Made by a program: the position numbers and the translations under genes. A stretch of DNA of 64,000 nt from Pseudomonas sp. NFACC02 (GTDB lineage Bacteria > Pseudomonadota > Gammaproteobacteria > Pseudomonadales > Pseudomonadaceae). Position 1 is the stretch's first letter, and each line of letters begins with the position of its first letter. The notes below the pieces were generated by a model. That model ran no database searches. It saw only the letters and a program-made list of their open reading frames with translations, and had not been told where the DNA came from. Of the stretch, positions 1-10,335 are shown piece by piece. The stretch lies in contig NZ_FOEO01000001.1 of NCBI RefSeq assembly GCF_900110765.1, positions 62,001 to 126,000 of the forward strand, written 5' to 3'.

Positions 1-11
1 CCGTCGAACAT
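1..11 (-). CDS. 5' end of an unidentified gene leaving the window
   Basis: An ATG on the minus strand at 11-9 begins an M-F-D-G reading frame that leaves the window. A GGAGG ribosome site lies about 7 bases upstream. The gene is downstream of, and codirectional with, the TetR gene at 74-712, and a palindromic operator lies just ahead of it. It is therefore probably the target of that regulator. Four residues are too few to name it. Confidence 0.5.
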
Positions 12-24
12 GTTAAGCCTCCGT

Positions 25-43
25 TATAGACCGATCGTCTATA
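25..43. promoter_or_regulatory. TetR-type operator, copy 1
   Basis: Perfect inverted repeat TATAGAC-N5-GTCTATA between the TetR gene and the partial gene at position 11. Its core TAGACCGATCGTCTAT recurs with two changes at 725-740 ahead of the TetR gene. Two copies flanking one repressor gene suggest that TetR binds both and controls the partial gene and itself. This is inferred from layout, not shown. Confidence 0.6.
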
Positions 44-73
44 AGCAGTCATGGATAAGAAATGGCATGGGCC

Positions 74-712
74 TCATCGCGGAAGCCCACGAAGAAAGCC
101 GGCGATAAAAATATTGAGGGGACCATCGCTCTGTACCAGTCGCGCGCGAAGCACGGCACCTTCCCAGCCGATCCAGAAGTACGCCGCCAGCGCTTGGGAA
201 TCCGCGTTCGCGGGAAGCTCCCCTGCTTGTTTCGCCGCATCAAAGCAGGCACTCAACCGTCGTTGCCAGTCGAGGAACGTGCTTTCCAGTGCCTCACGAA
301 ACCCGTGCGGCAGCACACTGACTTCCTGCCCCAGGTTGCCCACCAGACAGCCACGGCGGTAACCGTAGCGCGCCATGCTGACCTTGGAGTGCTGGACGAA
401 CCCGGCCAGTCGCTCAAGCGGCGACAGCGCCTCGTCAAGCAACCAGCGGTCGAGGCGTCTGGCAAAGTAACCGGCATAGCTTTCCAGGACCTCAAGACCA
501 AAGGCTTCCTTACTGGGGAAATAGTGGTAGAAAGAGCCTTTCGGCACGCCGACGCGCTTGAGAATGCCGTCGATGCCCGTTGCCATGAAGCCCTGTTCAG
601 TGAGCACTTCCACGCCACAGCGCACCAGCGCCGTGCGGGTGTCGAAGGGTTCGTCGCGGGCAACCTTGGGTGGACGGCCACGACGTTTGGGTTTTTCGAG
701 CGTCTCGTTCAT
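74..712 (-). CDS. TetR/AcrR family transcriptional regulator
   Basis: A 212-residue repressor with a basic N-terminal tail (KPKRRGRPPK) and a TetR helix-turn-helix at about residues 24-70 ending in the typical VPKGSFYHYFPSKEAF recognition segment. The C-terminal half is the helical ligand and dimerisation domain; its pattern (GCLVGNLGQE, YFWIGWEGAVLRARL) resembles regulators of the AcuR/YxaF type. Similar operators lie 13 bases upstream of its ATG and at 25-43 ahead of the next gene. Autoregulation and control of the downstream gene are therefore likely. The ligand is not evident from the sequence. Confidence 0.85.
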   Translation of the reverse strand: MNETLEKPKRRGRPPKVARDEPFDTRTALVRCGVEVLTEQGFMATGIDGILKRVGVPKGSFYHYFPSKEAFGLEVLESYAGYFARRLDRWLLDEALSPLERLAGFVQHSKVSMARYGYRRGCLVGNLGQEVSVLPHGFREALESTFLDWQRRLSACFDAAKQAGELPANADSQALAAYFWIGWEGAVLRARLVQSDGPLNIFIAGFLRGLPR

Positions 713-724
713 GGGGTTGCATAT

Positions 725-740
725 TAGACTGATCGACTAT
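725..740. promoter_or_regulatory. TetR-type operator, copy 2
   Basis: TAGACTGATCGACTAT matches the core of the perfect palindrome at 27-42 at 14 of 16 positions. It lies between the divergently transcribed TetR gene (minus) and nitronate monooxygenase gene (plus), 13 bases from the TetR start. It is probably an autoregulatory site and could also affect the divergent gene. Confidence 0.5.
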
Positions 741-851
741 TAAATCAACCCACCTTCTGGATCTGCGTAAACGTCTGTCAGCTTGCGCCTGTTTCAGGCG
801 CCAAAGCCTGTGAAGCACGCCTTCTTCTAACCGCCTTTGGAGAATCTGCCC

Positions 852-1934
852 ATGATTGCCTGGCCCGACACCCGCATTCTGAAACTGCTCGGCATTGAGG
901 TGCCTATTCTGCTTGCGCCAATGGCAGGCGCGGCAGGCTCGGCACTGGCGATCGAAGTCGGTAAGGCCGGTGGGCTCCCATCGTTGCCCTGCGCCATGCT
1001 CAGCCACGACCAGATCCGCGAAGAGGTCGCCGCGATCCGTGCCGGGACGCACGCACCGCTAAATCTCAATTTCTTCAGCCACCAGAACCCGGACGCGAAT
1101 CCCGAAGCCGCCAAGGCCTGGAAAGACCTGTTGCAGCCTTACTATCAGGAACTGGGCGCGGACTTCGATGCACCCACGCCGACCACAAACCGCGCCCCTT
1201 TCGATGAGATGAGCTGCGTCTTGGTGGAAGAACTAAAACCTGAAGTGGTCAGCTTCCACTTCGGCCTGCCGTCTGCCGACTACGTAAAGCGCGTCAAGGC
1301 CGCCGGGGCCAAGGTGATTTCCTCTGCGACCACGGTCGAAGAAGCCGTCTGGCTGGAGCAGCATGGCTGCGACGCCGTTATCGCCATGGGCAACGAAGCG
1401 GGTGGCCATCGCGGCATGTTCCTCAGTCATGAGCTGTACACCCAGGTCGGTACTTTGGCGCTCGTCCCGCAAATCGCCGACGCCGTCAGCGTGCCGGTGA
1501 TTGCAGCGGGAGGGATCGCCGACAGCCGCGGTGTTGCAGCTGCATTCATGCTGGGCGCCTCGGCCGTCCAGGTGGGTACGGCTTATCTGTTTTGCCCGGA
1601 AGCCAAAACCTCGACGTTGCATCAAGCTGCGCTGCGAAGCGCCACCGACAGTCAGACCGCTGTGACCAACCTGTTCACCGGTCGCCCTGCACGCGGGATC
1701 GTCAATCGCATCATGAGGGAGATCGGCCCGATCAACGCAGCCGCGCCTGACTTCCCCACCGCCGGTGGCGCTCTGATGCCGCTGCGCGCCAAAGCCGAAC
1801 CTCAAGGCGACAGCGGGTTCATGAACCTCTGGGCGGGTCAGGCGGTGGGGATCAAGCATCAACTGCCAGCCGAGGCATGGACGCGCCAACTGGCCATTCA
1901 GACCCTCGAACGACTGGCTGGCGTCAGAAACTGA
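852..1934 (+). CDS. Nitronate monooxygenase family flavoprotein
   Basis: A 360-residue TIM-barrel flavoprotein of the 2-nitropropane dioxygenase/NMO family, which oxidises alkyl nitronates using FMN and O2. Family landmarks are visible: the N-terminal PILLAPMAG segment, a GNEAGGHRG phosphate-loop region in the middle, and the VIAAGGIADSRGVAAAFMLGASAVQVGTA barrel end (given as shorter motifs VIAAGGIAD and GASAVQVGT) that binds FMN phosphate. The ATG at 852 is chosen over a TTG at 837 because GGAG at 839-842 is correctly spaced. The gene is divergent from the TetR gene. The physiological substrate is unknown. Confidence 0.88.
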   Translation: MIAWPDTRILKLLGIEVPILLAPMAGAAGSALAIEVGKAGGLPSLPCAMLSHDQIREEVAAIRAGTHAPLNLNFFSHQNPDANPEAAKAWKDLLQPYYQELGADFDAPTPTTNRAPFDEMSCVLVEELKPEVVSFHFGLPSADYVKRVKAAGAKVISSATTVEEAVWLEQHGCDAVIAMGNEAGGHRGMFLSHELYTQVGTLALVPQIADAVSVPVIAAGGIADSRGVAAAFMLGASAVQVGTAYLFCPEAKTSTLHQAALRSATDSQTAVTNLFTGRPARGIVNRIMREIGPINAAAPDFPTAGGALMPLRAKAEPQGDSGFMNLWAGQAVGIKHQLPAEAWTRQLAIQTLERLAGVRN

Positions 1935-1985
1935 CCAGCGATTGAGCTCGCGCGCAAAAGAACACGCTTCCTTGAGGTGATGACT

Positions 1986-2009
1986 CGCTATATATTTCAG
2001 TGCATAGCG
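1986..2009. promoter_or_regulatory. ModE-like molybdate-responsive operator
   Basis: CGCTATATA-N6-TGCATAGCG is an inverted repeat with seven of nine paired positions. It lies 60 bases before modA. It matches the established ModE pattern of two CGnTATATA half-sites separated by about six bases. ModE with bound molybdate represses modABC in other bacteria. A TATATT that could act as a -10 element lies inside the site. No modE gene is in this window. Confidence 0.6.
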
Positions 2010-2029
2010 TTTGGTCGGTTTTCGGCTGA

Positions 2030-2836
<807 letters not shown>

Positions 2837-3517
2837 ATGCCACTGGACAATGCCGATCTCTCCGCGATCTGGCTGACGCTGAAACTGGCGTCGCTGACCA
2901 CCCTGATCCTGCTGGTGATCGGCACGCCTATCGCCTGGTGGCTGGCGCGCACCCGCTCGTGGCTCAGGGGACCGATTGGCGCCGTGGTGGCCTTGCCGCT
3001 GGTGTTACCCCCCACGGTGATCGGCTTCTATCTGCTGTTGTTGCTCGGCCCGAATGGCGCGCTGGGACAATTGACCCAGAAACTGGGGCTCGGCACTTTT
3101 ACCTTCAGCTTTACCGGCCTTGTGATCGGATCGGTTCTGTATTCCATGCCGTTCGTGGTACAGCCTCTGCAAAACGCGTTTATGGCGATCGGACCTCGTC
3201 CCCTTGAGGTCGCCGCGACCCTGCGTGCGAGCCCTTGGGACACCTTTTTCTCGGTCGTATTGCCGCTGGCGCGCCCAGGCTTCCTGACCGGCGCGATTCT
3301 GGGATTTGCGCACACCGTCGGCGAATTCGGCGTGGTGTTGATGATTGGCGGCAACATTCCGCAGAAAACCCGCGTGGTGTCGACGCAAATCTACAACCAC
3401 GTCGAAGCGCTGGAATACACACAAGCTCACTGGCTGGCCGGCGCCATGCTGCTGTTCTCATTCCTGGTTCTATTGGCGCTCTACGCCAGCGGTAAAACCC
3501 GATCGGCCTGGAGCTGA
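2837..3517 (+). CDS. modB: Molybdate ABC transporter permease
   Basis: A 226-residue inner-membrane permease with about five or six hydrophobic segments. The permease-ATPase coupling loop is recognisable as [25 protein letters not shown], quoted here only through its EAA-like core [10 protein letters not shown]. The ATG follows the modA stop with no gap, so translation is probably coupled. It forms the channel through which molybdate passes from ModA to the cytoplasm, powered by ModC. Confidence 0.92.
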   Translation: MPLDNADLSAIWLTLKLASLTTLILLVIGTPIAWWLARTRSWLRGPIGAVVALPLVLPPTVIGFYLLLLLGPNGALGQLTQKLGLGTFTFSFTGLVIGSVLYSMPFVVQPLQNAFMAIGPRPLEVAATLRASPWDTFFSVVLPLARPGFLTGAILGFAHTVGEFGVVLMIGGNIPQKTRVVSTQIYNHVEALEYTQAHWLAGAMLLFSFLVLLALYASGKTRSAWS

Positions 3518-3524
3518 CTGACCC

Positions 3525-4613
3525 ATGACACCCTCCATCGACGTCCGTCTGAACGTGGACTTCCCGAACTTTTCGCTCAGTGTTGACCTGTCACTTCCGG
3601 GGCGCGGCGTCACGGCGCTCTATGGCCATTCCGGCTCAGGCAAGACCACGTGCCTTCGGTGCATCGCAGGCCTGGAAAAACCAAAGGACGCGTTCATTCG
3701 CGTCAACGGCGAGGCCTGGCACGACAGCGCCAACGGTATCTTTCTCGCGCCGCACAAACGTGCGCTGGGTTATGTGTTTCAGGAAGCGAGCCTGTTTGCG
3801 CACCTGACGGTGCGCAGCAACCTGGAATTCGGCCTCAAACGCATCGCGGTGGGCGAACGCAGGGTCAAACTCGATCACGCGACGGCGTTGCTGGGCATCG
3901 ATCACTTGCTGGAGCGTCAGCCTGACACACTGTCCGGCGGCGAACGCCAGCGCGTCGGCATTGCCCGGGCGCTGCTCACCAGTCCTCGCCTGCTGCTGCT
4001 GGACGAACCGCTCGCGGCGCTGGACGCTTCTCGCAAGCGCGAAATCCTGCCGTACCTTGAACGCCTGCATGACGAACTCGACATTCCGATGCTCTACGTC
4101 AGTCACTCCCAGGACGAAGTCGCACGCCTGGCCGACCATCTGGTACTGCTGAGCGACGGCAAAACGCTGGCCAGCGGGCCCATTGGCGAAACGCTGGCGC
4201 GCCTGGACCTGCCGCTGGCCATGGGCGACGACGCTGGCGTAGTGATCGAGGGTCAGGTGATTGCATACGACACGACGTATCACTTGGTGACGGTGCGCCT
4301 CCCCACCAGCCGCTTGTCGATTCGCGTGGCGCACTCCCCACTGGAGGCGGGCAAATCGTTGCGCTTCAAGATCCAGGCACGGGATGTCAGCCTCAATCTG
4401 CAACCCGACGACCAGAGCAGTATCCTCAATCGCCTGCCAGTCACGGTGGTCAGCGAAGTCACCGCCGACAACGCAGCCCATGTGCTCGTACGGCTCGATG
4501 CCGAGGGCACACACTTGCTGGCGCGAATCACGCGCTATTCCCGGGATCAGTTACACCTTCATCCAGGCCAGCGGCTCTGGGCGCAGATCAAATCGGTGGC
4601 ACTGCTCGCCTAG
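3525..4613 (+). CDS. modC: Molybdate ABC transporter ATP-binding protein
   Basis: A 362-residue ABC ATPase. Walker A is GHSGSGKTT near residue 36, the ABC signature LSGGERQRV near residue 138 and Walker [13 protein letters not shown] near residue 158, followed by the switch histidine in YVSHSQDEV. The C-terminal third is a TOBE/MOP domain (for example [20 protein letters not shown]), which binds molybdate and distinguishes ModC from general importers. It starts 7 bases after modB as the last gene of modABC. Confidence 0.93.
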   Translation: MTPSIDVRLNVDFPNFSLSVDLSLPGRGVTALYGHSGSGKTTCLRCIAGLEKPKDAFIRVNGEAWHDSANGIFLAPHKRALGYVFQEASLFAHLTVRSNLEFGLKRIAVGERRVKLDHATALLGIDHLLERQPDTLSGGERQRVGIARALLTSPRLLLLDEPLAALDASRKREILPYLERLHDELDIPMLYVSHSQDEVARLADHLVLLSDGKTLASGPIGETLARLDLPLAMGDDAGVVIEGQVIAYDTTYHLVTVRLPTSRLSIRVAHSPLEAGKSLRFKIQARDVSLNLQPDDQSSILNRLPVTVVSEVTADNAAHVLVRLDAEGTHLLARITRYSRDQLHLHPGQRLWAQIKSVALLA

Positions 4614-4698
4614 TAGCCAGCGCAAGACGCACCAAATAATCGGCACCACTGTGCAACGGGACGGTCAATGCAAAGACCAGCACTCAGGATTGCCGCAC

Positions 4699-5757
4699 AT
4701 GCCGGACACCACCCTCAAAGAAGACTTGCCCAAGGATCTGCACTACGTCGACGACAGTCAGCCGGGTTTCTCTCGCAAGATTCTTCGCGGGAAATTCGCG
4801 TATTTCGACACGTCGGGCGAACGCATTCGGGATGAAGCCGAGATCAAGCGCATCAATGCGCTGGTCATTCCGCCCGCCTACACCGACGTGTGGATCTGTG
4901 CAGATCCGCGCGGCCATTTGCAGGCGACCGGGCGCGATGCCCGAGGCCGCAAGCAATACCGCTATCACCCGCGCTGGCGCGAAATTCGTGACGAGAACAA
5001 ATACTCGCGAATGATCGCCTTCGGCTTGGTGCTACCCAAGGTGCGCAAACAGCTGGAGGCGCAACTGGCAGCCCCCGGCATGGGCCGCGAGAAAGTCATG
5101 GCGGCGGTCGTGTCGCTGCTCGATCAGACGCTGATCCGCATCGGCAACAGCCAGTACGCGCGAGACAATCGCTCCTACGGGCTAACAACCCTGCGCAACA
5201 AACATGTGGACGTGCACGGCAGTAAAATCATCTTCGAATTTCGCGGTAAAAGCGGTGTGGAGCATCAGGTCAGCGTCACCGACCGGCGTCTGGCCAACAT
5301 CATCAAACGCTGCATGGAATTGCCAGGACAAAACCTCTTCCAGTACCTGGATGAAGATGGCCACCGTCACACGGTCACCTCGTCAGACATCAATCAGTAC
5401 CTGCACCAGCTCACCGGAGCCGATTTCACCGCCAAGGACTACCGGACGTGGGCGGGCAGCGCCATGGCGCTGGCGACATTGCGCAAACTGCACTGGGAAC
5501 CGGAGTCCGATGCGAAGAAACACATCGTCGCCATGGTCAAGGAAGTTGCCCGGCTGCTAGGCAATACCCCCGCGGTCTGCCGCAAATGCTACATCCACCC
5601 GGCGGTTCTGGAAGCGTTCGTCGTCGGCGAACTGGCGAAACTGCCCCGCTCACGACAGCGCAAGGGGCTGCGGCTTGAAGAAGCGGCACTGGCCGGATTT
5701 TTACAAGGCCTGCAGGCCGCTGAAGCATTACGCGAATCAACAGGAGAAAAAGCATGA
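4699..5757 (+). CDS. DNA topoisomerase IB (poxvirus type)
   Basis: A 352-residue type IB topoisomerase, which relaxes supercoils through a 3'-phosphotyrosyl intermediate. Family motifs are VIPPAYTDVWICADPRGHLQATGRD in the N-terminal part (core PPAYTDVW), IGNSQYARDNRSYGLTTL in the middle, FTAKDYRTW, and CRKCYIHP near the end, where Tyr298 is the expected nucleophile. The ATG at 4699 is used; the frame is open further upstream into modC but lacks family similarity there. It overlaps the next small gene by four bases (ATGA). Confidence 0.88.
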   Translation: MPDTTLKEDLPKDLHYVDDSQPGFSRKILRGKFAYFDTSGERIRDEAEIKRINALVIPPAYTDVWICADPRGHLQATGRDARGRKQYRYHPRWREIRDENKYSRMIAFGLVLPKVRKQLEAQLAAPGMGREKVMAAVVSLLDQTLIRIGNSQYARDNRSYGLTTLRNKHVDVHGSKIIFEFRGKSGVEHQVSVTDRRLANIIKRCMELPGQNLFQYLDEDGHRHTVTSSDINQYLHQLTGADFTAKDYRTWAGSAMALATLRKLHWEPESDAKKHIVAMVKEVARLLGNTPAVCRKCYIHPAVLEAFVVGELAKLPRSRQRKGLRLEEAALAGFLQGLQAAEALRESTGEKA

Positions 5758-5921
5758 AGCAGCACTCATTTCCCGGCAAGGAAATCAACAACCCCAAAGC
5801 AAAACCGGCAGACGTTGCGGACGACCGCGAACGGACGGACGAGAGTCGCAAAGAACAGTCCATGACCGGGGGAAAGAACGACGATGCCGGACATACCCCC
5901 AAAGTCCCCGATGCCGATTAA
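5754..5921 (+). CDS. Small hydrophilic protein coupled to topoisomerase IB
   Basis: A 55-residue reading frame that starts in the stop of the topoisomerase gene (ATGA) and ends 48 bases before the uvrA-like gene. It has no cysteine or membrane segment and is rich in D, K, E and P ([25 protein letters not shown]), so it is probably disordered. The tight overlap supports translation. The function is unknown. Confidence 0.55.
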   Translation: MKQHSFPGKEINNPKAKPADVADDRERTDESRKEQSMTGGKNDDAGHTPKVPDAD

Positions 5922-5969
5922 GCTTGAGCCTTGCGATCTCTCCCCTCCATCCGCCACCAAGGCCCGCAC

Positions 5970-8645
5970 ATGACCCCTGCGCCACATTCCGCCGACGATG
6001 CCGTTCCACAGTCATCCGTTTCCTCCACCGTCGCACCTGACCAACCCGGCTTTGTCCGCGTGCGTGGCGCCCGTGAGCACAATCTCAAGGACGTAGACGT
6101 CGACATCCCCCGCGATGCGCTGGTGGTGTTCACCGGCGTTTCCGGGTCGGGTAAGTCATCGTTGGCGTTTTCGACGCTGTATGCCGAGGCGCAACGTCGC
6201 TACTTCGAATCGGTAGCGCCTTACGCACGCCGTTTGATCGATCAGGTCGGCGTGCCCAACGTCGACTCCATCGAAGGCTTGCCGCCTGCCGTGGCCTTGC
6301 AGCAGCAACGCGGCACGCCGAGCACGCGCTCATCGGTCGGGAGCGTCACCACGCTGTCCAGCCTGATCCGCATGCTGTACTCGCGGGCCGGGAACTACCC
6401 GGCCGGGCAACCCATGCTCTATGCCGAGGACTTCTCACCCAACCTGCCCCAAGGCGCCTGCCCCGAGTGCCATGGTCTGGGCCGCGTGTACGAAGTACCC
6501 GAAGCGCTGATGGTGCCCGACGACTCCCTGTCCATTCGCCAACGCGCCGTTGCGTCCTGGCCGCTGGCGTGGCAAGGACAGAACCAGCGCGACATTCTCG
6601 TCACCCTCGGTTACGACGTCGACATCCCGTGGCGTGATCTGCCGAAAAAACAGCGTGACTGGATTCTGTTCACCGAGGAGCAACCCACCGTTCCGGTGTA
6701 TGCAGGCCTGACACCTGAAGAAACCCGCGTGGCGCTCAAGCGCAAGCTTGAACCCAGCTATCAGGGCACCTTCATCGGCGCCCGCCGCTATGTGCTGCAC
6801 ACCTTCACCCACTCGCAAAGCGCCCTGATGAAGCGGCGCGTCTCGCAATTCATGCGTGGCAGCCCCTGCCCGTTGTGCGATGGAAAGCGACTCAAACGCG
6901 AAGCCCTTTCTGTGACCTTTGCCGGCCTGGACATCGGTGAGCTCTCACAAATGCCGCTGCTGCGGCTGGCTGAGGTGCTGCGCCCGGTGGCCGAAGGTGT
7001 GTTCGACGACGCCCCGGACAGCGACACCCTTGACCGTCAGCAAATCGCCAAGGCGCGCAAGCAGCGCATCAAGGCAGGCGGCGCCTCACATGAAAGCGCG
7101 CCTGACGTCCGGACGACGCCCAACCTGTCTATTGAGAAGCGGCTGGCCGCACAGCGGATTGCGCAAGACCTGCTGACGCGCGTCAGCACCCTGACCGACC
7201 TCGGCTTGGGTTACCTGGCCCTAGAACGCAGTACGCCGACGCTGTCTTCGGGCGAACTGCAACGCTTGCGTCTGGCGACGCAGCTAGGGTCTCAATTGTT
7301 CGGCGTGATCTACGTGCTGGACGAGCCCTCAGCCGGACTGCACCCCGCGGACAGCGAAGCGTTGTTCACTGCCCTTCAGCAACTCAAGGCTTCCGGTAAT
7401 TCTCTGTTCGTTGTGGAACACGACCTCGAAACCATGCGCCGCGCCGACTGGTTGATCGACGTCGGCCCCGCTGCCGGCGAACATGGAGGCCGCGTCCTTT
7501 ACAGCGGCCCGCCAGCAGGACTGGCGCAGATCGAGGCGTCACAAACCCGATTGCACCTGTTTGCCGAACACAGCGATTTGCGCACCTCACGCCGCACTGC
7601 CACCGGCTGGCTGCGACTGGAAGGCGTCACCCGAAACAACCTCAATGACCTCACGGCCGAATTTCCGCTGGGATGTTTCACCGCCGTGACCGGCATTTCC
7701 GGTTCGGGCAAATCCAGCCTCGTAAGCCAGGCGTTGCTGGAACTGGTCGGGGCTGAACTGGGCCGCCCTGCTTCCAGCGCCAGTGAGCAGGAAGAACCCA
7801 GTTTGGAAGACGACGCTCCGCAGCTCACCGGCGGCCGGATCTCAGGAGGACTGGACGCCATCAAGCGGCTGGTTCAGGTCGATCAGAAGCCCATCGGCAG
7901 AACCCCTCGCTCCAACCTGGCGACCTACACGGGCCTGTTCGACAACGTGCGCAAACTGTTCGCCGCCACCGAGGACGCGAAGGCCGCCGGCTACGACGCC
8001 GGGCAGTTCTCCTTCAACGTCGCCAAAGGCCGCTGCCCCGTGTGCGAGGGCGAAGGCTTCGTCAGCGTAGAGCTGCTGTTCATGCCGAGCGTCTACGCAC
8101 CCTGCCCGACCTGCCACGGTGCCCGCTATAACCCCGACACACTCGCCATCCGTTGGCAAAACCTCAGCATCGCCCAAGTGCTCCAACTGACCGTCGAACA
8201 AGCCGTCGATGTCTTCGTCGACCAACCGGCAGTGCTCAGGTCGCTGACCGTCCTGCGTGATATTGGCCTGGGCTACCTGCGCCTGGGTCAGCCCGCGACA
8301 GAGCTGTCCGGTGGCGAAGCGCAACGCATCAAACTGGCGACTGAACTGCAACGCACGCAACGCGGCGCCACGCTTTACGTGCTGGACGAGCCGACGACCG
8401 GACTGCACCCGACCGACGTCGATCGCTTGCTCAAACAGCTCAATGCGCTAGTAGACGGCGGGCACACCGTGATCGTCGTCGAGCATGAAATGCGCGTCGT
8501 GGCGCAGAGTGACTGGGTGATCGACGTCGGACCGGGTGCTGGCGATCAAGGCGGCAATATCGTCGCCAGCGGCACACCGGAGAAGGTGGCGAAGGTCAAG
8601 ACCAGCCGCACGGCGCCGTTCCTGCGGGCGATTCTTGCGGGCTGA
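5970..8645 (+). CDS. UvrA-like ABC excinuclease subunit paralogue
   Basis: An 891-residue protein with the UvrA layout of two ABC ATPase modules. Walker A motifs are GVSGSGKSS near residue 57 and GISGSGKSS near 575. The signature sequences are [12 protein letters not shown] and [12 protein letters not shown], and the Walker B regions are [12 protein letters not shown] and [12 protein letters not shown]. Zinc-binding cysteine pairs occur as [16 protein letters not shown], and CPVCEGEG with CPTCHGAR. It is somewhat shorter than canonical UvrA (about 940) and stands alone, which suggests a UvrA2-type paralogue. UvrA2 proteins are linked to damage tolerance, but the role here is inferred. The ATG at 5970 is preferred over an upstream TTG. 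Confidence 0.85.
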   Translation: MTPAPHSADDAVPQSSVSSTVAPDQPGFVRVRGAREHNLKDVDVDIPRDALVVFTGVSGSGKSSLAFSTLYAEAQRRYFESVAPYARRLIDQVGVPNVDSIEGLPPAVALQQQRGTPSTRSSVGSVTTLSSLIRMLYSRAGNYPAGQPMLYAEDFSPNLPQGACPECHGLGRVYEVPEALMVPDDSLSIRQRAVASWPLAWQGQNQRDILVTLGYDVDIPWRDLPKKQRDWILFTEEQPTVPVYAGLTPEETRVALKRKLEPSYQGTFIGARRYVLHTFTHSQSALMKRRVSQFMRGSPCPLCDGKRLKREALSVTFAGLDIGELSQMPLLRLAEVLRPVAEGVFDDAPDSDTLDRQQIAKARKQRIKAGGASHESAPDVRTTPNLSIEKRLAAQRIAQDLLTRVSTLTDLGLGYLALERSTPTLSSGELQRLRLATQLGSQLFGVIYVLDEPSAGLHPADSEALFTALQQLKASGNSLFVVEHDLETMRRADWLIDVGPAAGEHGGRVLYSGPPAGLAQIEASQTRLHLFAEHSDLRTSRRTATGWLRLEGVTRNNLNDLTAEFPLGCFTAVTGISGSGKSSLVSQALLELVGAELGRPASSASEQEEPSLEDDAPQLTGGRISGGLDAIKRLVQVDQKPIGRTPRSNLATYTGLFDNVRKLFAATEDAKAAGYDAGQFSFNVAKGRCPVCEGEGFVSVELLFMPSVYAPCPTCHGARYNPDTLAIRWQNLSIAQVLQLTVEQAVDVFVDQPAVLRSLTVLRDIGLGYLRLGQPATELSGGEAQRIKLATELQRTQRGATLYVLDEPTTGLHPTDVDRLLKQLNALVDGGHTVIVVEHEMRVVAQSDWVIDVGPGAGDQGGNIVASGTPEKVAKVKTSRTAPFLRAILAG

Positions 8646-8655
8646 ACACGGCACT

Positions 8656-8692
8656 GGCCGGGCGGACACGGCTTCCATTCGTCCGCCCGGCC
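8656..8692 (+). terminator. GC-rich hairpin after the uvrA-like gene
   Basis: Perfect 12-bp inverted repeat (GGCCGGGCGGAC and its complement) with a 13-base loop, 10 bases after the uvrA-like stop. No T-run follows, so it is either an RNA 3'-end stabiliser or an imperfect terminator. Confidence 0.5.
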
Positions 8693-8748
8693 GCACCTTC
8701 AGACGCGAAAAGCCTCAAAAGGCACACACCCTTCAAGAGGTTAGGACC

Positions 8749-8997
8749 ATGAACAGGTTGATCACTACCTTCGCGCTGGCGGGCCTGCTGTCGACCTGCT
8801 CATTACTGGCCGTCGCGCAAGACAACGACCCCAAGACGGCACTGCCCGTAGACAATCATGCGAAGCCCAAGGAATCCAACCAGGAAAAAGCCAACAAGAA
8901 AGGCGAAGAATCATCCGGCGCCAACGCAGGTGCCGAGACGGAGACCTTGCATAAAGAAGCAGCGACCGCAAACGGAGAAAAACAGGAAGGAAAGTAG
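8749..8997 (+). CDS. Small exported hydrophilic protein
   Basis: An 82-residue protein with a clear signal peptide: a positive start (MNR), a hydrophobic core (ITTFALAGLLSTCSLLAV), and a likely cleavage after AVA at about residue 23. The mature part is low-complexity and rich in K, E, N and A (KKGEESSGANAGAETE). A cysteine in the core is not in a convincing lipobox. A GAGG ribosome site precedes the ATG and a strong terminator follows at 9001. The role is unknown; it is probably a periplasmic or envelope stress protein. Confidence 0.7.
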   Translation: MNRLITTFALAGLLSTCSLLAVAQDNDPKTALPVDNHAKPKESNQEKANKKGEESSGANAGAETETLHKEAATANGEKQEGK

Positions 8998-9000
8998 AGC

Positions 9001-9035
9001 ACCGGCTCAGAGAAGGTTGAGGCCGGTTTTTTTTT
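9001..9035 (+). terminator. Rho-independent terminator
   Basis: The stem ACCGGCTCA pairs with TGAGGCCGGT (one bulge), followed by nine T. It lies 3 bases after the stop of the exported small protein gene. Confidence 0.85.
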
Positions 9036-9158
9036 CGCTCGGACTTCGGCAAAACGCCTTTGAGAATGCCCCACTCCACGTACGGCTTGCTAGAGTGGCG
9101 TCTGTTGAGCTAAACCGCTCTTATCCACGACGCTGCTGACGAATCTTACGAGGTGCCG

Positions 9159-9851
9159 GTGCTTCCTGAAACGATGACCGTAAATAGTGCGGGCAGGCGA
9201 TTCGCTCGCCTGAGGGGTCGGGTCGGACTTCTATTTGTCGCCCTTCTGTCGGTCATCGCAGGCATGACCGATGCCATCGGTTTCATGGTCACCGGTGACT
9301 TCGTCTCGTTCATGAGCGGCAATACTACGCGCCTCGCGGTTTCCATCGACCAATCAAACGCAGCCCTCGCCCTGCACATCGGCATGCTCATCGCCGCATT
9401 TGTCGGCGGAAACGCGCTTGGCGTCATTGCTGCGCGGTTTTCCAGGCGACGTTCCTGGCCACTGCTGCTGGCGATTGGTGTCTTGCTTTGCGTGTCCGGC
9501 GCGTCCGGTGGAGGCGCCGCGCCGTTCCTCCTCGCCGTCATCTCGATGGGCATGATCAACGCCGTCGTCGAGGAAGTGAACGGCCTGCCAATCGGGCTGA
9601 CCTACGTAACGGGCGCTTTGTCCAGGTTCGGACGAGGTCTGGGCCGCTGGTGCTTGGGCGAACGGCGCAACGGCTGGCGTGTCCAGCTCATTCCCTGGGC
9701 TGGCATGCTGACAGGTGCGATCATCGGTGGGTTGCTGGCGCAATCATTCGGGATCAAGGCCATGATCGTGAGCGGGCTGTTTACCCTGTCACTGGCCGCT
9801 ATGTCCGCAGCCATTCCCCGAAGCTGGCAGCTACGGTTCATGCCGCGCTAA
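9159..9851 (+). CDS. DUF1275 family membrane protein
   Basis: An inner-membrane protein of about 230 residues with six hydrophobic segments, matching the DUF1275 (YoaK-like) family. Typical features are the SVIAGMTDAIGFMVTGDFVSFMSGNTTRLA region (core GMTDAIGF and FMSGNTTRLA) and the later GLPIGLTYVTGALSRFGRGL segment (core TYVTGALSRFGRGL). The transported substrate of the family is not established. The start is uncertain: GTG at 9159 or ATG at 9174 both fit, and the only ribosome-like sequence (GAGG at 9150) is closer to the GTG. Confidence 0.82.
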   Translation: MLPETMTVNSAGRRFARLRGRVGLLFVALLSVIAGMTDAIGFMVTGDFVSFMSGNTTRLAVSIDQSNAALALHIGMLIAAFVGGNALGVIAARFSRRRSWPLLLAIGVLLCVSGASGGGAAPFLLAVISMGMINAVVEEVNGLPIGLTYVTGALSRFGRGLGRWCLGERRNGWRVQLIPWAGMLTGAIIGGLLAQSFGIKAMIVSGLFTLSLAAMSAAIPRSWQLRFMPR

Positions 9852-9991
9852 GCGCACGACACAGACCCAGCAGAGCAACTGCCAGCGCCCAATCAGAATC
9901 GCATGATGATCCCTCACTGACGAGCTGAGGGTAGCCCTGAGGCGCAGTTGCAAAAAGCCAAAGCAACAGACAACCCGTTGCTTGTAAATGC

Positions 9992-10020
9992 TTGAATAAG
10001 TCCCACCTTGGGACTATATT
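9992..10020 (+). promoter_or_regulatory. Promoter and palindromic operator of the toxin-antitoxin pair
   Basis: TTGAAT (9992-9997) and TATATT (10015-10020) are separated by 17 bases, a good sigma-70 promoter. The spacer holds a perfect inverted repeat AGTCCCA-CCT-TGGGACT (9999-10015), a natural site for autorepression by the antitoxin. The expected transcript start falls at or next to the toxin ATG at 10028, so the message may be nearly leaderless. Confidence 0.75.
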
Positions 10021-10027
10021 CTCAGCC

Positions 10028-10330
10028 ATGAGAATTATCGCCATCAGCCAGCTGAAAGCCTTCTGGGAAAGATACCCGGATTCCGAGCAGCAGCTCAGCG
10101 CCTGGCTTGACGATGCCAAGCAAGCCAGTTGGACCAGTCCCAACGACATCAAGGCGCAATACGGTAGCGCAAGCATTCTCAAGAGCCGCCGCGTGGTCTT
10201 CAACATCAAGGGTAACGACTATCGCCTGGTGGTCGCGATCGCCTACCGCTTCGGCGCCGTGTACATCAAATTTGTTGGGACTCACCAGCAGTACGACAAA
10301 ATAGACGCAAACACCGTGGAGATGGAATAA
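10028..10330 (+). CDS. higB: HigB-type mRNA interferase toxin
   Basis: A 100-residue basic protein of the RelE/HigB superfamily. The typical C-terminal stretch is present: SRRVVFNIKGNDYRLVVAI followed by YRFGAVYIKFVGTHQQYDKID (core VYIKFVGTHQQYDK), where His and nearby basic residues serve catalysis in HigB proteins. The toxin precedes its antitoxin with a 5-base gap, the HigBA order. HigB toxins cleave mRNA on the ribosome. The ATG lacks a ribosome site, consistent with leaderless translation from the promoter at 9992-10020. Confidence 0.85.
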   Translation: MRIIAISQLKAFWERYPDSEQQLSAWLDDAKQASWTSPNDIKAQYGSASILKSRRVVFNIKGNDYRLVVAIAYRFGAVYIKFVGTHQQYDKIDANTVEME

Positions 10331-10335
10331 CCATC

